DNA of 64,000 nucleotides, taken from the NCBI RefSeq assembly GCF_905475345.1, contig NC_066596.1, positions 3,535,001 through 3,599,000 on the forward strand, given 5' to 3'. The stretch's first letter is position 1; each line of letters begins with the position of its first letter. The DNA is from Vespula vulgaris (Eukaryota > Arthropoda > Insecta > Hymenoptera > Vespidae). This document shows positions 13,261-27,030 of this stretch, in pieces. The notes under the pieces were generated by a model. It had not been told where the DNA came from. It ran no database searches and saw nothing but the letters and a program-made list of their open reading frames with translations. The translations under genes and the position numbers were made by a program.

Positions 13261-15840
13261 TTCGTTTCTTTTTCTTTTTCTTCTTATTGTTTTATTTATT
13301 CTTTTTATTTTTCTTTCTCTACTTGCATCACTTCCTCAAGCGTGCGCTACCTCGTGTAATTACCGGTACAATGGAGCTGTTAATTGTCAACATTAATTGG
13401 CGCGAACGACTACAAGGAACGAGTGAGCGTTGTGTCCAGCCCCCGAGCTTCTTGATGGAAGGATCTATCGCTTCTGTTATTGAAGTACCGTTCTCCGCGA
13501 CGATCTTATACGCGCATCTTGATAGGCTAAGATCGTCGATAATTGACGCATTAAGTCCGTGTTCTCTATCGAGCGTTTCAGTTACAGTTAAGAGCCATGA
13601 CCGGCCACGGTATTCCGGCTATGTAGACGAACGCACTGATAACCGGTTACTACTTTTTTTTTCTTCTTTCTTTCTTTTTTCTTTCTTTCTCTGTTTCTCT
13701 TTTTCTCTCTTTTTTTTTTTGAAGTATTACGTACAGCAAGTTGACTAATTAATCGTAGCTTCTGTCTTTGCATTCGACGTTCGTTAGCTCAGTTCCAATA
13801 TACAAATAAGAAACTAGTTTTAAATACTTACGAGGAACTTTTTTCCTTTTAACCTACATATGTAAATACCTTTAGATTCATTTATTTATTTATCCAAAAC
13901 ACTCTGTCATCGTTCTGTGCGATTTTATTTGAACATCCAATTAATTTCATATTCGGAGTTCACGTTCGGAGATTTTCAACGATTAACGGATTAACGATTC
14001 TTCAAGGAACTTCTTCGTTGACTTCATGGAATAAATTCAAAGGGTTCACCCTAAGCGAAGAGAATCTTCCTCTCTCACCTTTCCCACCTTTTACCATCCG
14101 CGTTCCTTACCTCGACGTTCTTCGGTAACGTTAAAATATTGATTACAAATGCGTCCTTATTATACGACAAGCCGTTACACGATAGCCTCACGCACACCGT
14201 CACATACGTTTGTGTTCACGATCGGAAATACGGTGTGCTCGATCGACCAGAAGGTATAACCGACGCCTCGTCGGCCATAATAAATTCGTCTCGCTATATT
14301 AGGTGCCAGGTCGTCGTTGGAGACGTCCCAGGAGAGGTAAGGAGGGAACGCCGAGATCGTACGAAGGGAAGGGAAAGGACGCGTTATTCGGAGACGCGAT
14401 TATTAATCGGTACGATCAATTAAATCGCAATGGGATACGGAGGCTTGCGTGCGCAGGATCAATAACGTCCTCGACGGATGTACAAGGCGCAGAGGAATCC
14501 TTTAACGCGAGGATAGGTGTATCGATTATTGCGATCTTTCCCTTTCGTTCTTTTGTCGGCAACGGACAGTACCTTGCAAAGATCCTTCTGAATTTATACG
14601 ATATTTTTCCTTTTCCTTTTTTTTTTTAATTTTTTTAATAAGCGTTCTTCATTATGCCTAGCTTTTAAATATCGTCGATCTCTTTATATTCCCTTCCCAA
14701 ACATTCTCTTTGTACATTTCATGGATTTTCACGTTTAAGCATTGTCTTGAGGAATTTCAAAATTGATACATTTTCAAATGCAGCGCGAGATTTTCAGTAG
14801 CTTGTGATTTACGATCGAAATCGTTTCTTTGTCCTCGACTATCGAAGCTCGAGCGATGTCTCGAGGAAGCGCACGCGAATCTCCAACACGGGAAAAGAAG
14901 AAGGACAAGTATGTAAGAAAGAGAAAGAGATAGTAGTGGAAGAAGAGACTATAGGATGCACGCCAGAGAGCAGACAGCTATCTTAATCGACGACCTTTCT
15001 CTTAACCCGACGAAGGGAGACCCTCTGGTGGCGCTGCGCGTTCCCTCTGTCGCGACTCGCTTTCAGCGAGGGGTCTCGCTGTGAAAGAGGAAAAGAAAGA
15101 AATAAAGAAAGAAAGAGAAAGAGAAAGAGAAAGAGAGAGAGAGAGAGAGAAAGAGAGAAAGAGAAAGAGAGAGTCGCGGAACGCGGAATCTACCGACGAG
15201 AGAAGAGAACGAGTCGAGCCAACCAGTTGGGACACGGAGAGATCGATCTGCGCGTGGGCGGTTGCCGAATAATAATAAACTGGCCTCTCCAAAGTCCAGA
15301 CCCTCCGGGACCCTCTCACCCTTCTGCTCTTTTCTTTCTTCTTTGTATTGTTCCCGAACATTGCTTTTATCTCGATACGAACTTCGCCGTGAAGTATTAA
15401 TGTACCAACTTCCTTTCGTACAGCTTCTCAAAATCAATGTTTTATAATCGATTCCGAGATAAAACTCAGGAGGACTCGAATGTTCGTTTTTGGGTCACAC
15501 TGTGTATGAACATACGATTGTATTATCGATACCCTAGCTATATGATAAAAGCTAAAAGACTACGTTTCTCGATTCAACAATCCACTTACCTACGCTTCTG
15601 ATTATTCTTTATCGAATACGATTCGGCCAAAGCAATTTCGCTCGCATACTTTATAGCATCATCCACTCTCGCTCTTTTTTTAAAAAGAGGAGACTCGAGC
15701 ATGTTCCAAGGGAGCACTTAATAAAGCTCATTTACTTTTTAAGCGTTCCACTGCTATTAAACCTCGAAGAAAAGGAATTATTGTATCTCCTCTACGTTTC
15801 TTTCTCTTATTTCAGTAGCAGACTTTATACTTTCGTATTT

Positions 15841-15878
<38 letters not shown>

Positions 15879-16693
15879 TCTCTCTTTTTCTCTTTCTTTA
15901 GCAACGAGACGGAATCGTCGCATTCCAATTAGGTACCACTTGGAATCGCGCGAGTTTTGACTCGTGGTTAATATGCGTAAGAAAAAGGATGAAAAAATAA
16001 GAAGAAGAGAAAAAAGGAATGAAAGATTCTCGCGAATACGCGGTACAGTGTACAACCGAGGTCCGCGCGTTTAAACTGCGGATTTAACTGTCGACATCCG
16101 CCCACGGTTTTGCGGAGCATACGTTGCCTCGATTGTAAAGGCAGATTACTAACGAGCCCTTCTGCGCACTGGTACCACCTCCTCGCTCTGCTTTTCCTCC
16201 CGTGGATGTATATACGAGAGCAAGTATGAGATAGAGAAAAGAGGGAAAGAATGAGAAAGAAGGAGAAAAGAGTTAATATATGTTGTAAAGTCTGTTGCGG
16301 AAAACAAAATCCGGACAGGGAATGAATGAGAGAGTCTAAAGGAAACTCGAAGGATGGTGTTATTCTGTTAATTATGCCGAATACGATCAGAATATTTTTC
16401 TATGATCAAAGTTGTAACAGATTTTTTGTCTTATCTTTAAACGAGAAACGAATTAAAACATTTGATCAATGAATGTGTAAGACGTAGGTAAAGAAGATCC
16501 GATTTCTCATAACACCAACCTTTCGAGACCCTTTCCCAAGGATTCACCAGGTGCGACATGAGAAGGCAAACGTGTGAGAGTCGCTGCGAGCCGATCCGAT
16601 CGGTGACAACGAGACAAACCAGCGCCATTAAGCGAATGCCGAATTTGTGAAAAATAAAGCTACGTTCTCTCGATGCTTGGGTTCTTGTTCTTT

Positions 16694-16727
<34 letters not shown>

Positions 16728-17556
16728 AGAGAGTGAAAGAGGAAGAGAGAGAGAGGAAGAAAAGGAACTGAAAGGGTGATAACGAATGGTGGAACATACG
16801 TCGCCGGGATAGCTTGACAAATATATATTAAACTATTTTAATGAGAAGTGGCCGCCATATCTCATCGCAATTACCGGCCACCGACCCGACAAGGGCCTCT
16901 CCCTTTCGACTTGGTGCTTCCCCAAAGGCTCGCCGGTATCCTGCGAAAGCACACACCACTGGTAGAGCAAAGGTTAAAAGACAAAGTTGATTCTACGCGT
17001 TCCTTTTTCATCCTTCAAAAATTATATACTTCTTTCATTTTATAAAAAGTCTATTCTGTTAATGCACCATTTGGAATGTGAATGAATTTTATAATCCGAT
17101 CTGATAAGATAATTTAGTTGCTGATTCTATTAAATATTCGTAACAACATTAATCCACTACAATAAAGTGATAAAATGAAAATGTAAGAGACGATCGAATC
17201 GAACAGCAATCGACTCACCTTTACTTGAAACTCTTACAAGGAGAGAAGAAGAAACGCAATGAAGGATAATAGTCGCGGAAGGGATCGATCTTCGACTGGC
17301 GATGGTCCAGACGCGAGGTGCGGAAGAGACGTGGGTGCGATCGTGCCAGGAACACGATCCTTTCCACATTTAACCGATATTTCTCTCTTTCTCTCTCTTC
17401 AAGTCAGTACCTACATAACACGTACACGAACGTCGATACTTTCCATTGAAAATCAACGTCGATGAACCCGTTGTGGAAGGCTGGCAGGACGCGAGAAGCG
17501 GAAAGTGCTGGAAGAAGAGAAAGGTGAGGACTGAGGAAGGAAGAAAGATGAAAAAG

Positions 17557-17596
<40 letters not shown>

Positions 17597-17748
17597 GAAA
17601 AGAGTGCCTCTCACGGCCGATTCTCTGAGCACAACAGTGAGTGACAGCTCTATAGAGTTCGTCGGGTTGGTAGCATTGTGCGGATTTCCTCCTCCTCCTC
17701 CTCCTCTTTCTTCTATCTCTCTCTTTCTCTAACTCTCTCCCTCTCTCT

Positions 17749-17786
<38 letters not shown>

Positions 17787-18427
17787 CACCCTGATCACTT
17801 TTGCCGTCTCGCGAGCTCGTATGTAAAGCATCGCACGGGTCTCGGTACCGGTTACGACGTTTAGTACCGTACGTCGTGTATACCGGCTGTATAAACGAGT
17901 CGAGGCCAGGAGACGACGAGACACCGAGCCGCAGACACACCGAAGCTTCTTCTACCCGTCGACGTCTCCTGCCTCGCAGACTTCGAATCGACTTCTTCTT
18001 CTTCTTCTACTTCTCCTCCTCCTTCTTCTCCTCCTCCTCTACATCCTAATCGAGCGTTACCTTCGCGTTCACCTTTTCCCTTTACACGATCACTGTCCTT
18101 CGAATAACTTCTTCATTTCTTCTGCAGTGGCACGCGTTGACGCGTTAAATATTTGAGAATTCTCAAAGGTATAGGTGTTTGGATAAATTAGACGATGTTT
18201 GCTGTTAATTGGAATTCACAGTTGTATAAACCATATGTGATTAGTATAAGCGCAAAGGATCTATAGAGTTTACTTTTCCATCTTGCGATTTTTCTTGAAG
18301 CTGAGCAACCTACGTAAGATCGTACGATTGCGAACGTATACACGTACGGATAAGAATACTCGGGACACGGATGAGAAAGAAGAAGGAGAGCGAGAGAAGA
18401 AGGACCGGTGGAAGGGAGCAAACACGC

Positions 18428-18545
18428 GCATATTTATTTATGCAAACGGAATACGCATGCAGCTAATTGTGGGGCCGCACACCCGCGGTGACTCACGTGA
18501 CGGGCTACCCGGGCATCGTTCCTCCATGTCAATTCGCGTGACAAA
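18428..18545. promoter_or_regulatory. Candidate intronic regulatory island
   Basis: A GC-richer, non-repetitive stretch. It has an AT-rich ATTTATTTATGCAAA site at its left edge and overlapping TGACTCA (18489) and CACGTG (18494) motifs, the AP-1 and E-box consensus sequences. Motifs this short are common by chance, so this is only a candidate. Confidence 0.25.
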
Positions 18546-20968
18546 GGGTCGTGGTACTTTTGCTCGTCCACCCACGATACTTCCGGCTCGTCTTCCTTCT
18601 CTTTCCCTTTCTTTCTTTCTCTCTCAAGGTTGAGAAGAAAGTATGCGCATGTCCATTCGCAAGAGGTTTGTGCTAGCGCGTGGTTACGCTATTAGCCGGT
18701 CTTATGTGCAAATGAATGGAATTTTAAGTGCCACTTTTTACTTGCTTTTAATTATCATTTTACAAAAAGGAATAAACGGATAGAAAATTCATAAAACGGA
18801 TATATTACATCCTGTAATAGAGTGTAATAGAATCGGAAAGATGATAAAAGTATCGTCGATCGGTCGTAAATAAGGAAAGCAAAAGAAATAGAAGGAGTTT
18901 AAACGAAGATGGAGGGTAGAATCGAAGTGGTTGCGAAGCTTGGCGGGTAAGTGTCAGTCAGTCAGAGAGAAGGAGAGAAGGGGGCTTTGGCGAGCCGGGA
19001 ATACCGAGGATAGCTTGCCGGCTTAGTCCGAGCGAACAGCTCTATCTGTCGAGGAGTTCGACTCGAACAAAAAGCTGCGGCCCGCGTGGTCGCACGCACA
19101 ACGAGAGACGAACGGAAAGTCGCCGACGACAACGACGACGGGGGGTTGGGTCCTACTCCTTCTCCAAAGAAGAGAAAAACCCCTGGATACTTCGAGTTGC
19201 AGGGTGCATTGCGAGCGTGCAATAATCGGAAGATTGATATACGTAGAAATGCTTTATGTTCTTTCCTTCATAGCTTAAGTCCAATCAGAAAAAGAAAAAA
19301 CTAATAAGAAATGCATGAAGTTACAAGAAATGGAGAAGTATATAAAACTATTGATAATATTGTAACGTTAAACAGGAGAAATGAGTTTTGATAAAAGTTG
19401 AAAAATGATCAGGAATATTAAACGTTTATCAGAAAAGCTGTCTTACTTGGAGGAAAAATGGCAAGTGATGAACTTTATGAAATATCGGTATATTCAAGCA
19501 TTCTCGTACGAGTATAGATAGCGGCGTAGCAGATACGATAAAATGGCGGCTCTCTCGGCATGGTTGACCTTAGGGAATGTAAGGTCCTTCGATAGGTTCT
19601 CGTGCTTTCAAGAATTTCATACAATATTGAGAAATATTTCTTTTTCGCTGCAAGATAGAAATACTGAAAGGCGGTGGCCATTAACTCGTTGAATCGCTCG
19701 CATTAATATAAAGTCAACGAGAAGTATAAACGGCAACCACTTAGACTTCGTCTTCTGGAAAGAGAGAGAAGGAAGAAAGATGTTAAACTTATTGTTAATT
19801 CCTTGCGAAGACGATAGAAAATAATGACTTTGATGCTCGTGAAGACTTTAGGAATAATGTCTTCTGAAAATACGCGGAAGCGTTTCGATAGACTTCCTAT
19901 TTCGGATAAGATAATTTCATCTTCTTATAACCGTACGATTCGATTCGAGATGAAATTGGTGGAGAGATGGAAACAAACTTTTTCTTGGATAGAGATACAG
20001 AACGAGTTACATTTTAATTCTTTACGAGGGTTACCGTATAGACGATCGATGAAAACCGGTTAAGCAATTACATCGAATGACCGATTATAGTTTCTTAATA
20101 GAACCTTCTTAACGTTTTCGAAGCCCGTTCTAGCGTATCGTAGTTCGCCAGTAATTGCTTCATACACGCGAGCCTTATATGCTTTTCCAAAAATAATACG
20201 CAATCCAGTTTCATCCGAGGCACTTAAAAGAGATTTAAGGATTCTCCTTACTGTTGCTTGGCAAAGGGTACCTTTGCTTTTGATAAGATCGCTACGAATG
20301 TTAAGATAAGGTGAAATGTTCATTAAAGAGACCATAAAAATTGTTGAGGAGATCTTTTTTATTTTACTTATTAAATGATATAAAATGATAAGGTTTTAAG
20401 TTAATTATAATTGTGATATCATAGCGAGAATGGTACTTAGTTAGTACGAGGTTAATCGTTTCTAAAGTGTGAGAAAAGTAAAGAAATAAGAGTAACTAAA
20501 ATTGGCGAGGTATTCGAGATCGATTAGGGTGGTCGAGGATCGTTCTCTTGTCGAAGAGAGTGTAGCGTTTGGTCAGGACCACGAAGAAGGGTCCTCGTGT
20601 TGTAGCGCAGAGGCAGAACCAAGGAGAGAATCGGCCGTACGTGCGGTGGCTGTCTACACCGGTTATAAAATACGATGCCTTGGAAGGTTCTCAGCATGCT
20701 CGCGCCTCTCTGGCTTAAAGGACGACGCGCGAGACTCCCCTTCTTGTGTCCTCCCTTTCTACCAAGATATCGTCCTCGCCACCTTCCTCTTTTCTTCCTT
20801 TTTTCAATGATCTTCTTATTTTCGATAATGAAAAATCCGATAGTTGTACGAATTAAGACAGGGCCAAGATAAAATTTCTTCTAAAATACTTTTCAATTTT
20901 TTCTACTATAATTGATAAAGATAATCAAAGAAACATCATCGGTAATTGTTTGCTTTTTGATTGTAATG

Positions 20969-21000
20969 TAACTCGCTGTGTAATAGCGCATAGCGAGTTA
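20969..21000. repeat. 9-bp stem inverted repeat
   Basis: TAACTCGCT at 20969-20977 and AGCGAGTTA at 20992-21000, with a 14-nt loop. Function unknown. Confidence 0.85.
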
Positions 21001-21129
21001 ACTCAGGTCGCTTTCCAACACTTACAAATTGTCGTACGATAAAAGTAATCGTCGTGCCTTGCGAGTATGTTGATTTTTAAGCAGAAGAAATATTCCTCGA
21101 AGTATATCTCGTAAGAATGCCAAGGGTTT

Positions 21130-21240
21130 AACCAAAAAGAAGAAAAAGAAGAAGAAGAAGAAGAAGAAGAAAACGAAAAAGAAGAAGAAGAAGAAGAAGA
21201 AGAAGTAGTAGTAGAAGAAGAAGAAAAGGAAGGGAAAGAA
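21130..21240. repeat. (GAA)n-rich purine tract
   Basis: Long AAG/GAA triplet tract with a short GTA interruption near 21205-21213. Confidence 0.92.
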
Positions 21241-21890
21241 AGAGAGAATAAAAAAACAAAATGTCTTCTCACAGATCCCGAATTCAAGTCGAATGAAATC
21301 GTTGTGAGTTGGCCTTTAAGAGAAAAGGAGAAAGGGAAAAAGGGAGAAGTAGAAGGAGAGAGATCCACGCCGCGGATTGTATTCCGCGTACACGCCGATT
21401 GAAATCGATATTCCTCGCAAGGTCGGCCGAAAACAAAACCATTGGAACAATGCGTCACGTGGTCCATGTTCACCGGGATATAGCAGGTAAGATTGCTCGC
21501 GATTTAATATACCCCTTGTGATCATGCGTAAAGGTATGCGATATACGTACGTACATTCAGAATCGAACTTGCACGTATGTGTGTGCATCTCGCAGATCCG
21601 GTGATGAAAAAATGAGGCAAACTGCTAAAGGAAAGACAAGAATCGAGAGATCCCTAAGTTCAGCGATCGAGAAGGATAAAATGATTTGAAATTAAATGAA
21701 ATTAAGAGAATTATAAATGAAGTCTTTTATTAATGATTATTACAATTTATAAGAATCAATTTATAATACAATCAACAAACGTACATTTTTCTTCTTACCC
21801 TCGAGCCTTCGGAGTAACGAATGGTATTAGAAGAAAATAGACAAAGACATAAATGGACCATCCGAATAGAAAGATAAAACTAACGAGCAG

Positions 21891-21941
<51 letters not shown>

Positions 21942-21949
21942 ATTTTCAA

Positions 21950-22075
21950 GAGGAAAGAACGCAGCGTGGTCTCGTGTGGTGGAGCCCCTGGAAGCGGCTT
22001 CGAATTAGCTGGCCAGATCAGCACCGATACTGCTCGGCAGTAATTCATTAGCATGATTGTTTGGGTGGAGAGAGG
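21950..22075. promoter_or_regulatory. Candidate intronic regulatory island
   Basis: Unique sequence between low-complexity tracts, with TAATTCATTAGCATGATTG, a cluster of homeodomain/POU-like TAAT and ATTAGCAT cores, near 22040. Candidate only. Confidence 0.22.
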
Positions 22076-24980
22076 AGACCGAAATCTCTTTCTTTTTCTC
22101 TTCCTCTTCCTTCTTCTTCTTCTTCGCCACTACGGTCCTTACTCTTCGTCTAAGATCTTCTTTTTCTCTTTTTCTTCGGCCGAGAAAGAGAAAAAGAGAG
22201 AGACTCTCCTTCTCCTTTGGGAGGAGGTCTCGTGCACGAACCAACAAATTTCTCTTCTTCTGGCACCGCCTTTCCTCCTCTACCTTCTCCCCGGAGCTTC
22301 CTTTCTCGAGCACCGGCGTGTATCGGAGGCTGGGACCGAAGCAACGAAGAAGAAGAAGTAGAAGAAGAAGAAGAAGAAGAAGGCAGTGCCTTCTTCAAGG
22401 TGGCAACAGTGTTGGCGGGAAAGTTATTCGAGCGGCTACCACTAAATCATTCCTCGCGGACTCCTGCTTTATTATCTTCCGTCTCTCTTCCTCTCGCCTT
22501 CTCTTTGCCTTCTCTTTTTCGTTCCTTCGTACCTTTTGCCTCCGACTAGCGCCTACCGACCGCCTCCCGCGATATTCGCTCGATTCTTTCCTTTCAGTAC
22601 CTTACTCCTTGCCGTACACGATACTCCCGTGTATACGCGTCTGTATGCGCAGGGTCTGGGACTTATGCATATTTATGAAAAGGAAAGGGGTCTTTAATTT
22701 TATTATGTGTAAGCTGGAACTTTGGATCGAATCGAGAAATGTGTTGTCTGTCCAAGAAGATCGATCGATCTGTCTAATAGTCGGAAATTAGTACTTTTAT
22801 CACAATTGTACGTTATAATTACCTTTCCTCGTTATTATAATATCCCCGATTTAGTACACATATATATTGTATGTACTATATTTGGCAAACGTTATTCTTT
22901 AATCGGGAGCTTCTTTTTACGATTTTATTTGATACGAGATATAACTTTCGATCAAGGGAATATCTGTCGGGTACGACCGATCTACTTCAAATACAGAGGA
23001 AAATAAAGGATTTCAGCCAATTAAGAACCCTCAGCGATCGTTATACGTATTCGGAAGAAACTCTCTTCGACTCCGGCCGTCTTTGCTCTCTAAACATTTT
23101 GTCCTCGACCCACTCTTCGACGAGCCTCTTCAGACTTTCGTATCTCGTTAGAATCCCAATCGTTTCTCGAAGAGAAGAATCAATAATTTCCCATGGTAAG
23201 ACAGAAGAGAATCTCGGCCAGCAATCGTTCCTTTTTCACAAAGTAATCGTTGGATTTATATACTTTTGTCTTCGTCTATCCAAAGGGTTACCATTAGATC
23301 GCCCCACCCACAAGACAGAAGAGACGCGAGAATTTTCTCGACGACGAACGGTCTCCTTAATTACGTCTCGAGATCGCAATCGCATTCTTTCCGCGCGCAC
23401 CCTCTCGACGATTCTCACGCACCTATGTTCCCTTAGCCGGAAAGTTCTTTAGTGCCATGTGCAAGCCTTATTTCCCAAGTGTTCGTTTCGAAACCTATGC
23501 GACTCATTACGCTCCTCAAGATATAATGTTATATCCATCGTTGATAATAACGCTTAAATCATTTTATATCGTATCTTTCTCTTTTTTCCATCTAATCAAT
23601 TTCATACTAACATAGTATAATCGAATCGAACAATTCAATGTTCATTATATCGACGATTGCATCGCTTAGTTTTCACTGGAAATAGATTGCCTTACGATAA
23701 CTTACGCCTTGAGTTGTTTTAATAAACACAATACTAACGTGTTGTCATTCCACAAGGAGTAGCACAACACAAAGATCAGTAAGAGTGGCGTCAGTCGAGG
23801 CGTAGACGCCGAAGGAGTAGGACGTCCTTCGCGAAACAGGTTATCCTCACAATCGCATTCATTAGTAACTACCCCTCTTCCCCGGTAAATAACATTCTTC
23901 GATCCTCTGCAACATTTTATCGTATCTCGTATCTACGTTCTCTAAACGTACCAAGAATATTTCTTTAAAAAGGAAAGTTCATCGGTCGAGATGTTTACTC
24001 GTTTGATTTCCTTCGAACGTTTACATATTTTTTTTTGCTTGCCTTCTTACCGATAGAAGGAAATATCTATCCAGGTATCGTAGGAGAAGGAGACCTCACG
24101 TCGCGAAACTCGTATCTTCTCTTTGGATAGCTCGTAACGAAGTAATCGATCATCGACGCGCGATCCCCATCAGATCGAAAGAAAGCAATTCGATGCTCTC
24201 GTATCAACTCAGGGCGTATCCCGAGTACTCAAGAATATCGCAGTAAGATCGTACTCGCGATATCTCGAACGCGAGAAGAAACTTTAAACTGTCATTAAGG
24301 CGACTCGCTCGGGTTAAGGGGTTCATTACCGTTCAGCAACTTGTTTCTCTCTTCTATCTTTTATGCTACCTCTCCCTCCCTTTTTCTCTGGGAGGCTCGA
24401 TTTCTTCTACGTCGGCACACGAGAGGACTACCACCGTCGTACAAATTACGTCTCGGGTGGATAAATTTACGGGCTCGTACATCGTCCTTTTTCCTTTTAA
24501 TCACACTTCGGATCGATTCTAATCTCTCGGCTAGTGGATAATTCACCTTTCATATTTTTAGATCGCATCTTTATGCTTTTTTAAAACGTACGATCGATAT
24601 GGATAATCGAATAAAGCTAGGAATAATTGTGTACAAGGGAACGATATTTAAATCGTATAATTGGGAAAGAAAGAAGCATGGATTTTCGTGAAATCGGAGG
24701 GATCTCTTCCATCGGATTTCTTCGAGTCGGCGACGCATCCTCGCATAAATAAACGAGCAGTGGTAAATGCAACGGAGGCGTCCATCACCGCCTCCACGTC
24801 CGTCCAGTAACGTCTCGCGGTAGATACTTTTTTTTGGGATAGGAAGGCCGAAAGGAGCCACTCGCAAATTAGTCACCGGGTCCAGATTACGAATGGACCA
24901 CCTCTCTGCAAGGGCCCCGTAGGTATCCCGTTTCAGGAACGTTAAGAGAAATTAAACGAAGTACTTCGACTCGAACGACT

Positions 24981-24997
24981 CCACCTTCGAAAGGTGG
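24981..24997. repeat. Short hairpin, 7-bp stem
   Basis: CCACCTT and AAGGTGG separated by CGA, about 220 nt upstream of exon 1. Possibly chance. Confidence 0.85.
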
Positions 24998-25219
24998 TTC
25001 CCGATGACACGGCTCTCTTCGTCATCTCTCATACTACTTTCTTTTGTCTCATCCCCTTCCGTTGTTGTACGACGTATACCAAGGAAAAGAAAAATCAGAG
25101 GAAGATTGGTAACATTTACAACGCTATTAATTTACATTTATTTTAAATGATAGACTTCAATCGCGAATACTTTGATATTTATTACACCAGCTAATTCAAT
25201 TTATTTTCTTTGATTTCAG

Positions 25220-25400
25220 GTACAAGCTACCGACCCGGATTGCGGAGTAAACGCGATGGTGAATTATACTCTGGCAGCCGGAAGATTGGAAAGCGAGTTG
25301 CTTCAAGCACGTAGCGATACCGGAGACATTTGCGTGAGAGCACCGCTCGACAGAGAAACTGCTCCCTACCTCGAGATTCCTGTCATCGCCACCGATAGAG
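25220..25400 (+). CDS. ds: dachsous exon 1 of window (EC6, partial)
   Basis: Internal coding exon of the atypical cadherin Dachsous, a cell-surface protein that binds Fat on the neighbouring cell. The acceptor is TTTCAG before 25220, the donor is GTAAGT at 25401, and it enters in phase 0 and leaves in phase 1. It reads VQATDPDCGVN and ends in ATDR, which is the middle of a cadherin repeat: the first strand must come from an upstream exon outside the window, and the DVNDN linker is on the next exon. The stretch around DPDCGVNAMVNYT matches fly Dachsous EC6 as I remember it, and it separates Dachsous from Fat. It has two Cys codons (25241 and 25331), both also present in fly, so a within-repeat disulfide is plausible. 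NYT is a possible N-glycosylation site. The first Met codon in the exon (25256) is internal, not a start. Confidence 0.93.
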
Positions 25401-26847
25401 GTAAGTTTCCCAAGCAGAAGAAATTTCATACTTACTATTACATTACGATATTAAAAATTTCAAGAACGTCACATAAATGAGTATCGACGTATCTCTATAT
25501 CCGAGAAAGTTTAAATCCGATCATGATAATTTACGAGCGACATACCCCAGTTAAGCCTTGTCAATTTGTTAAGCGATTTATCGAGCGCTTTTAACGCTCC
25601 AAAGCGAGCAAGTTTGCCGAGTGTCTAACCAAAATAGGCGAACGCGACCTGGCCGTTGAACGCTGCGGGCGAACAATGCTTTCTTCCTGATGCTCGTATG
25701 TAGCTTTTATTCCTCCGCGTGCTCTCACACGGAGAACACGCGATCGGGCAGGTGAGCCGCACCGATACCAAAGAGAAAGAGAGGGAGAGAGACAGAGAAA
25801 AAGGATATTGAGAATACACGCAACGAAGAAGAAGGAGAAGAAGGAGAAGAAGAAGAAGAGAAAGAGGAGGAGGTGGAGGAGAATACGCAAGAGCAAAAGG
25901 AGCGAGGCGTGAGAGGTGGCTATCGCCGCGCCAACATCTAGTAGCCCTGTAATAGGCTTTATGATTTATGTCGTCGCTGAATTCTGTACACATTTTCAAT
26001 GGAATACGACTACCTTCTTCTTCTTCTTATGGGGAAACGTACGGCTTAGCTTGCCGTCGATCCATTGATCGCAAGATGTCCTGGCGCTACGAACCACGAA
26101 CGACAAACTTTACTTTTAGTCTTCCAAGTTTTAGAACGCAAGTGTTTCTCGTTTTACAAAATTCCAAATATTGGTACAATACTTTTTAATGATACAATGT
26201 TTCAATAAGAAAAAATATTAACGTCGGGAAAAATTTTAATAGAATATTTTGAATCGAATCATTTACGAATTTTTATATGACTATAGATTTATTATTTATT
26301 ATCAATTCATAGTAGTAGCTTTTATTTTACGTAACTATTCGTAACGATCAACGTTATACGTATCGTTGTGTACGCGTGAATGTATGCGTTTAGTTCTAAG
26401 AAGAAGAAAGGATAGAAAGAAAGAGGAGGATACGAACAAACGGAGAATCGGAAAGAAGCTGCACGTATCCCATTGTCGCAACTTCGCGCCGTTTTGCAAA
26501 TAGGCACGTATGTATGTACTCGTAGCTCGTACCGTAATTGTCGCTCGTTATCGATACGATTGTCCGACGTGTGCACGCGCGCGAGCACTAGTAGTGTCAC
26601 ACACAGAGATCGAAGGCTGTGGCGGTGAACACGAGATACACAATAGAAAAGAGCCCGGATATGACGGCGTTCTTCGTCGCGCGTAGGAACGTTCTTCGCG
26701 AGAAGGAGAAAGAAGGAGAGAGAGAGAAAGAAGGAGAGAGAGGGAGAAAGAGAGAGAGAGAGAGAGAGAGGAATGGACCGGTGCGGAGGCTGTGCTTCTT
26801 CTCGCGTGATTTATATCACCCACTGACGAAGCAACGTATATTTACCA

Positions 26848-26949
26848 GCACTACTACTACTACTCACTACTACACTATTACTACTACTACACTACTACTA
26901 CTCCTTACTTACTACTTACTACTACTATTACCATCACCACCACCACCAT

Positions 26950-27011
<62 letters not shown>

Positions 27012-27030
27012 TTCTATCACCACACCACTA
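26848..27030. repeat. (ACT)n trinucleotide array
   Basis: Imperfect from about 26848, then about 20 uninterrupted units from 26950 to 27010. The long open frame across it is a product of the repeat, not a gene. Confidence 0.95.

Larger units (their letters stand above)
1..25219 (+). other. ds: Long upstream intron of dachsous (3' part, inferred)
   Basis: Exon 1 starts in mid-repeat in phase 0, so this stretch must be intron back to an exon outside the window, or to a small exon that I missed. I looked for cadherin signatures (DxNDN, LDRE, A.D.D.G) on the + strand and found none. Open frames here are mostly Ser/Leu or Arg/Glu runs translated from (CT)n/(GA)n. The content is microsatellites, homopolymer runs and unique AT-moderate sequence with some CpG-richer islands (about 12230-12350, 18428-18545, 21950-22075). 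No convincing nested gene on either strand. Confidence 0.75.

Noticed and set aside
15002..15437. Overlapping frames of 119 and 124 codons on the - strand
   Set aside because: Both cross a (GA)n/(GAAA)n tract and are Ser/Leu/Phe runs.
20060..20335. 91-codon frame on the - strand with normal composition
   Set aside because: I could not recognise it and found no convincing splice or promoter context. Length is within chance for 64 kb and six frames.
22057..22791. 244-codon open frame on the + strand
   Set aside because: Phe/Ser/Arg-rich, arising from CTT/GAA tracts. There is no recognisable domain, and overlapping frames are open too.
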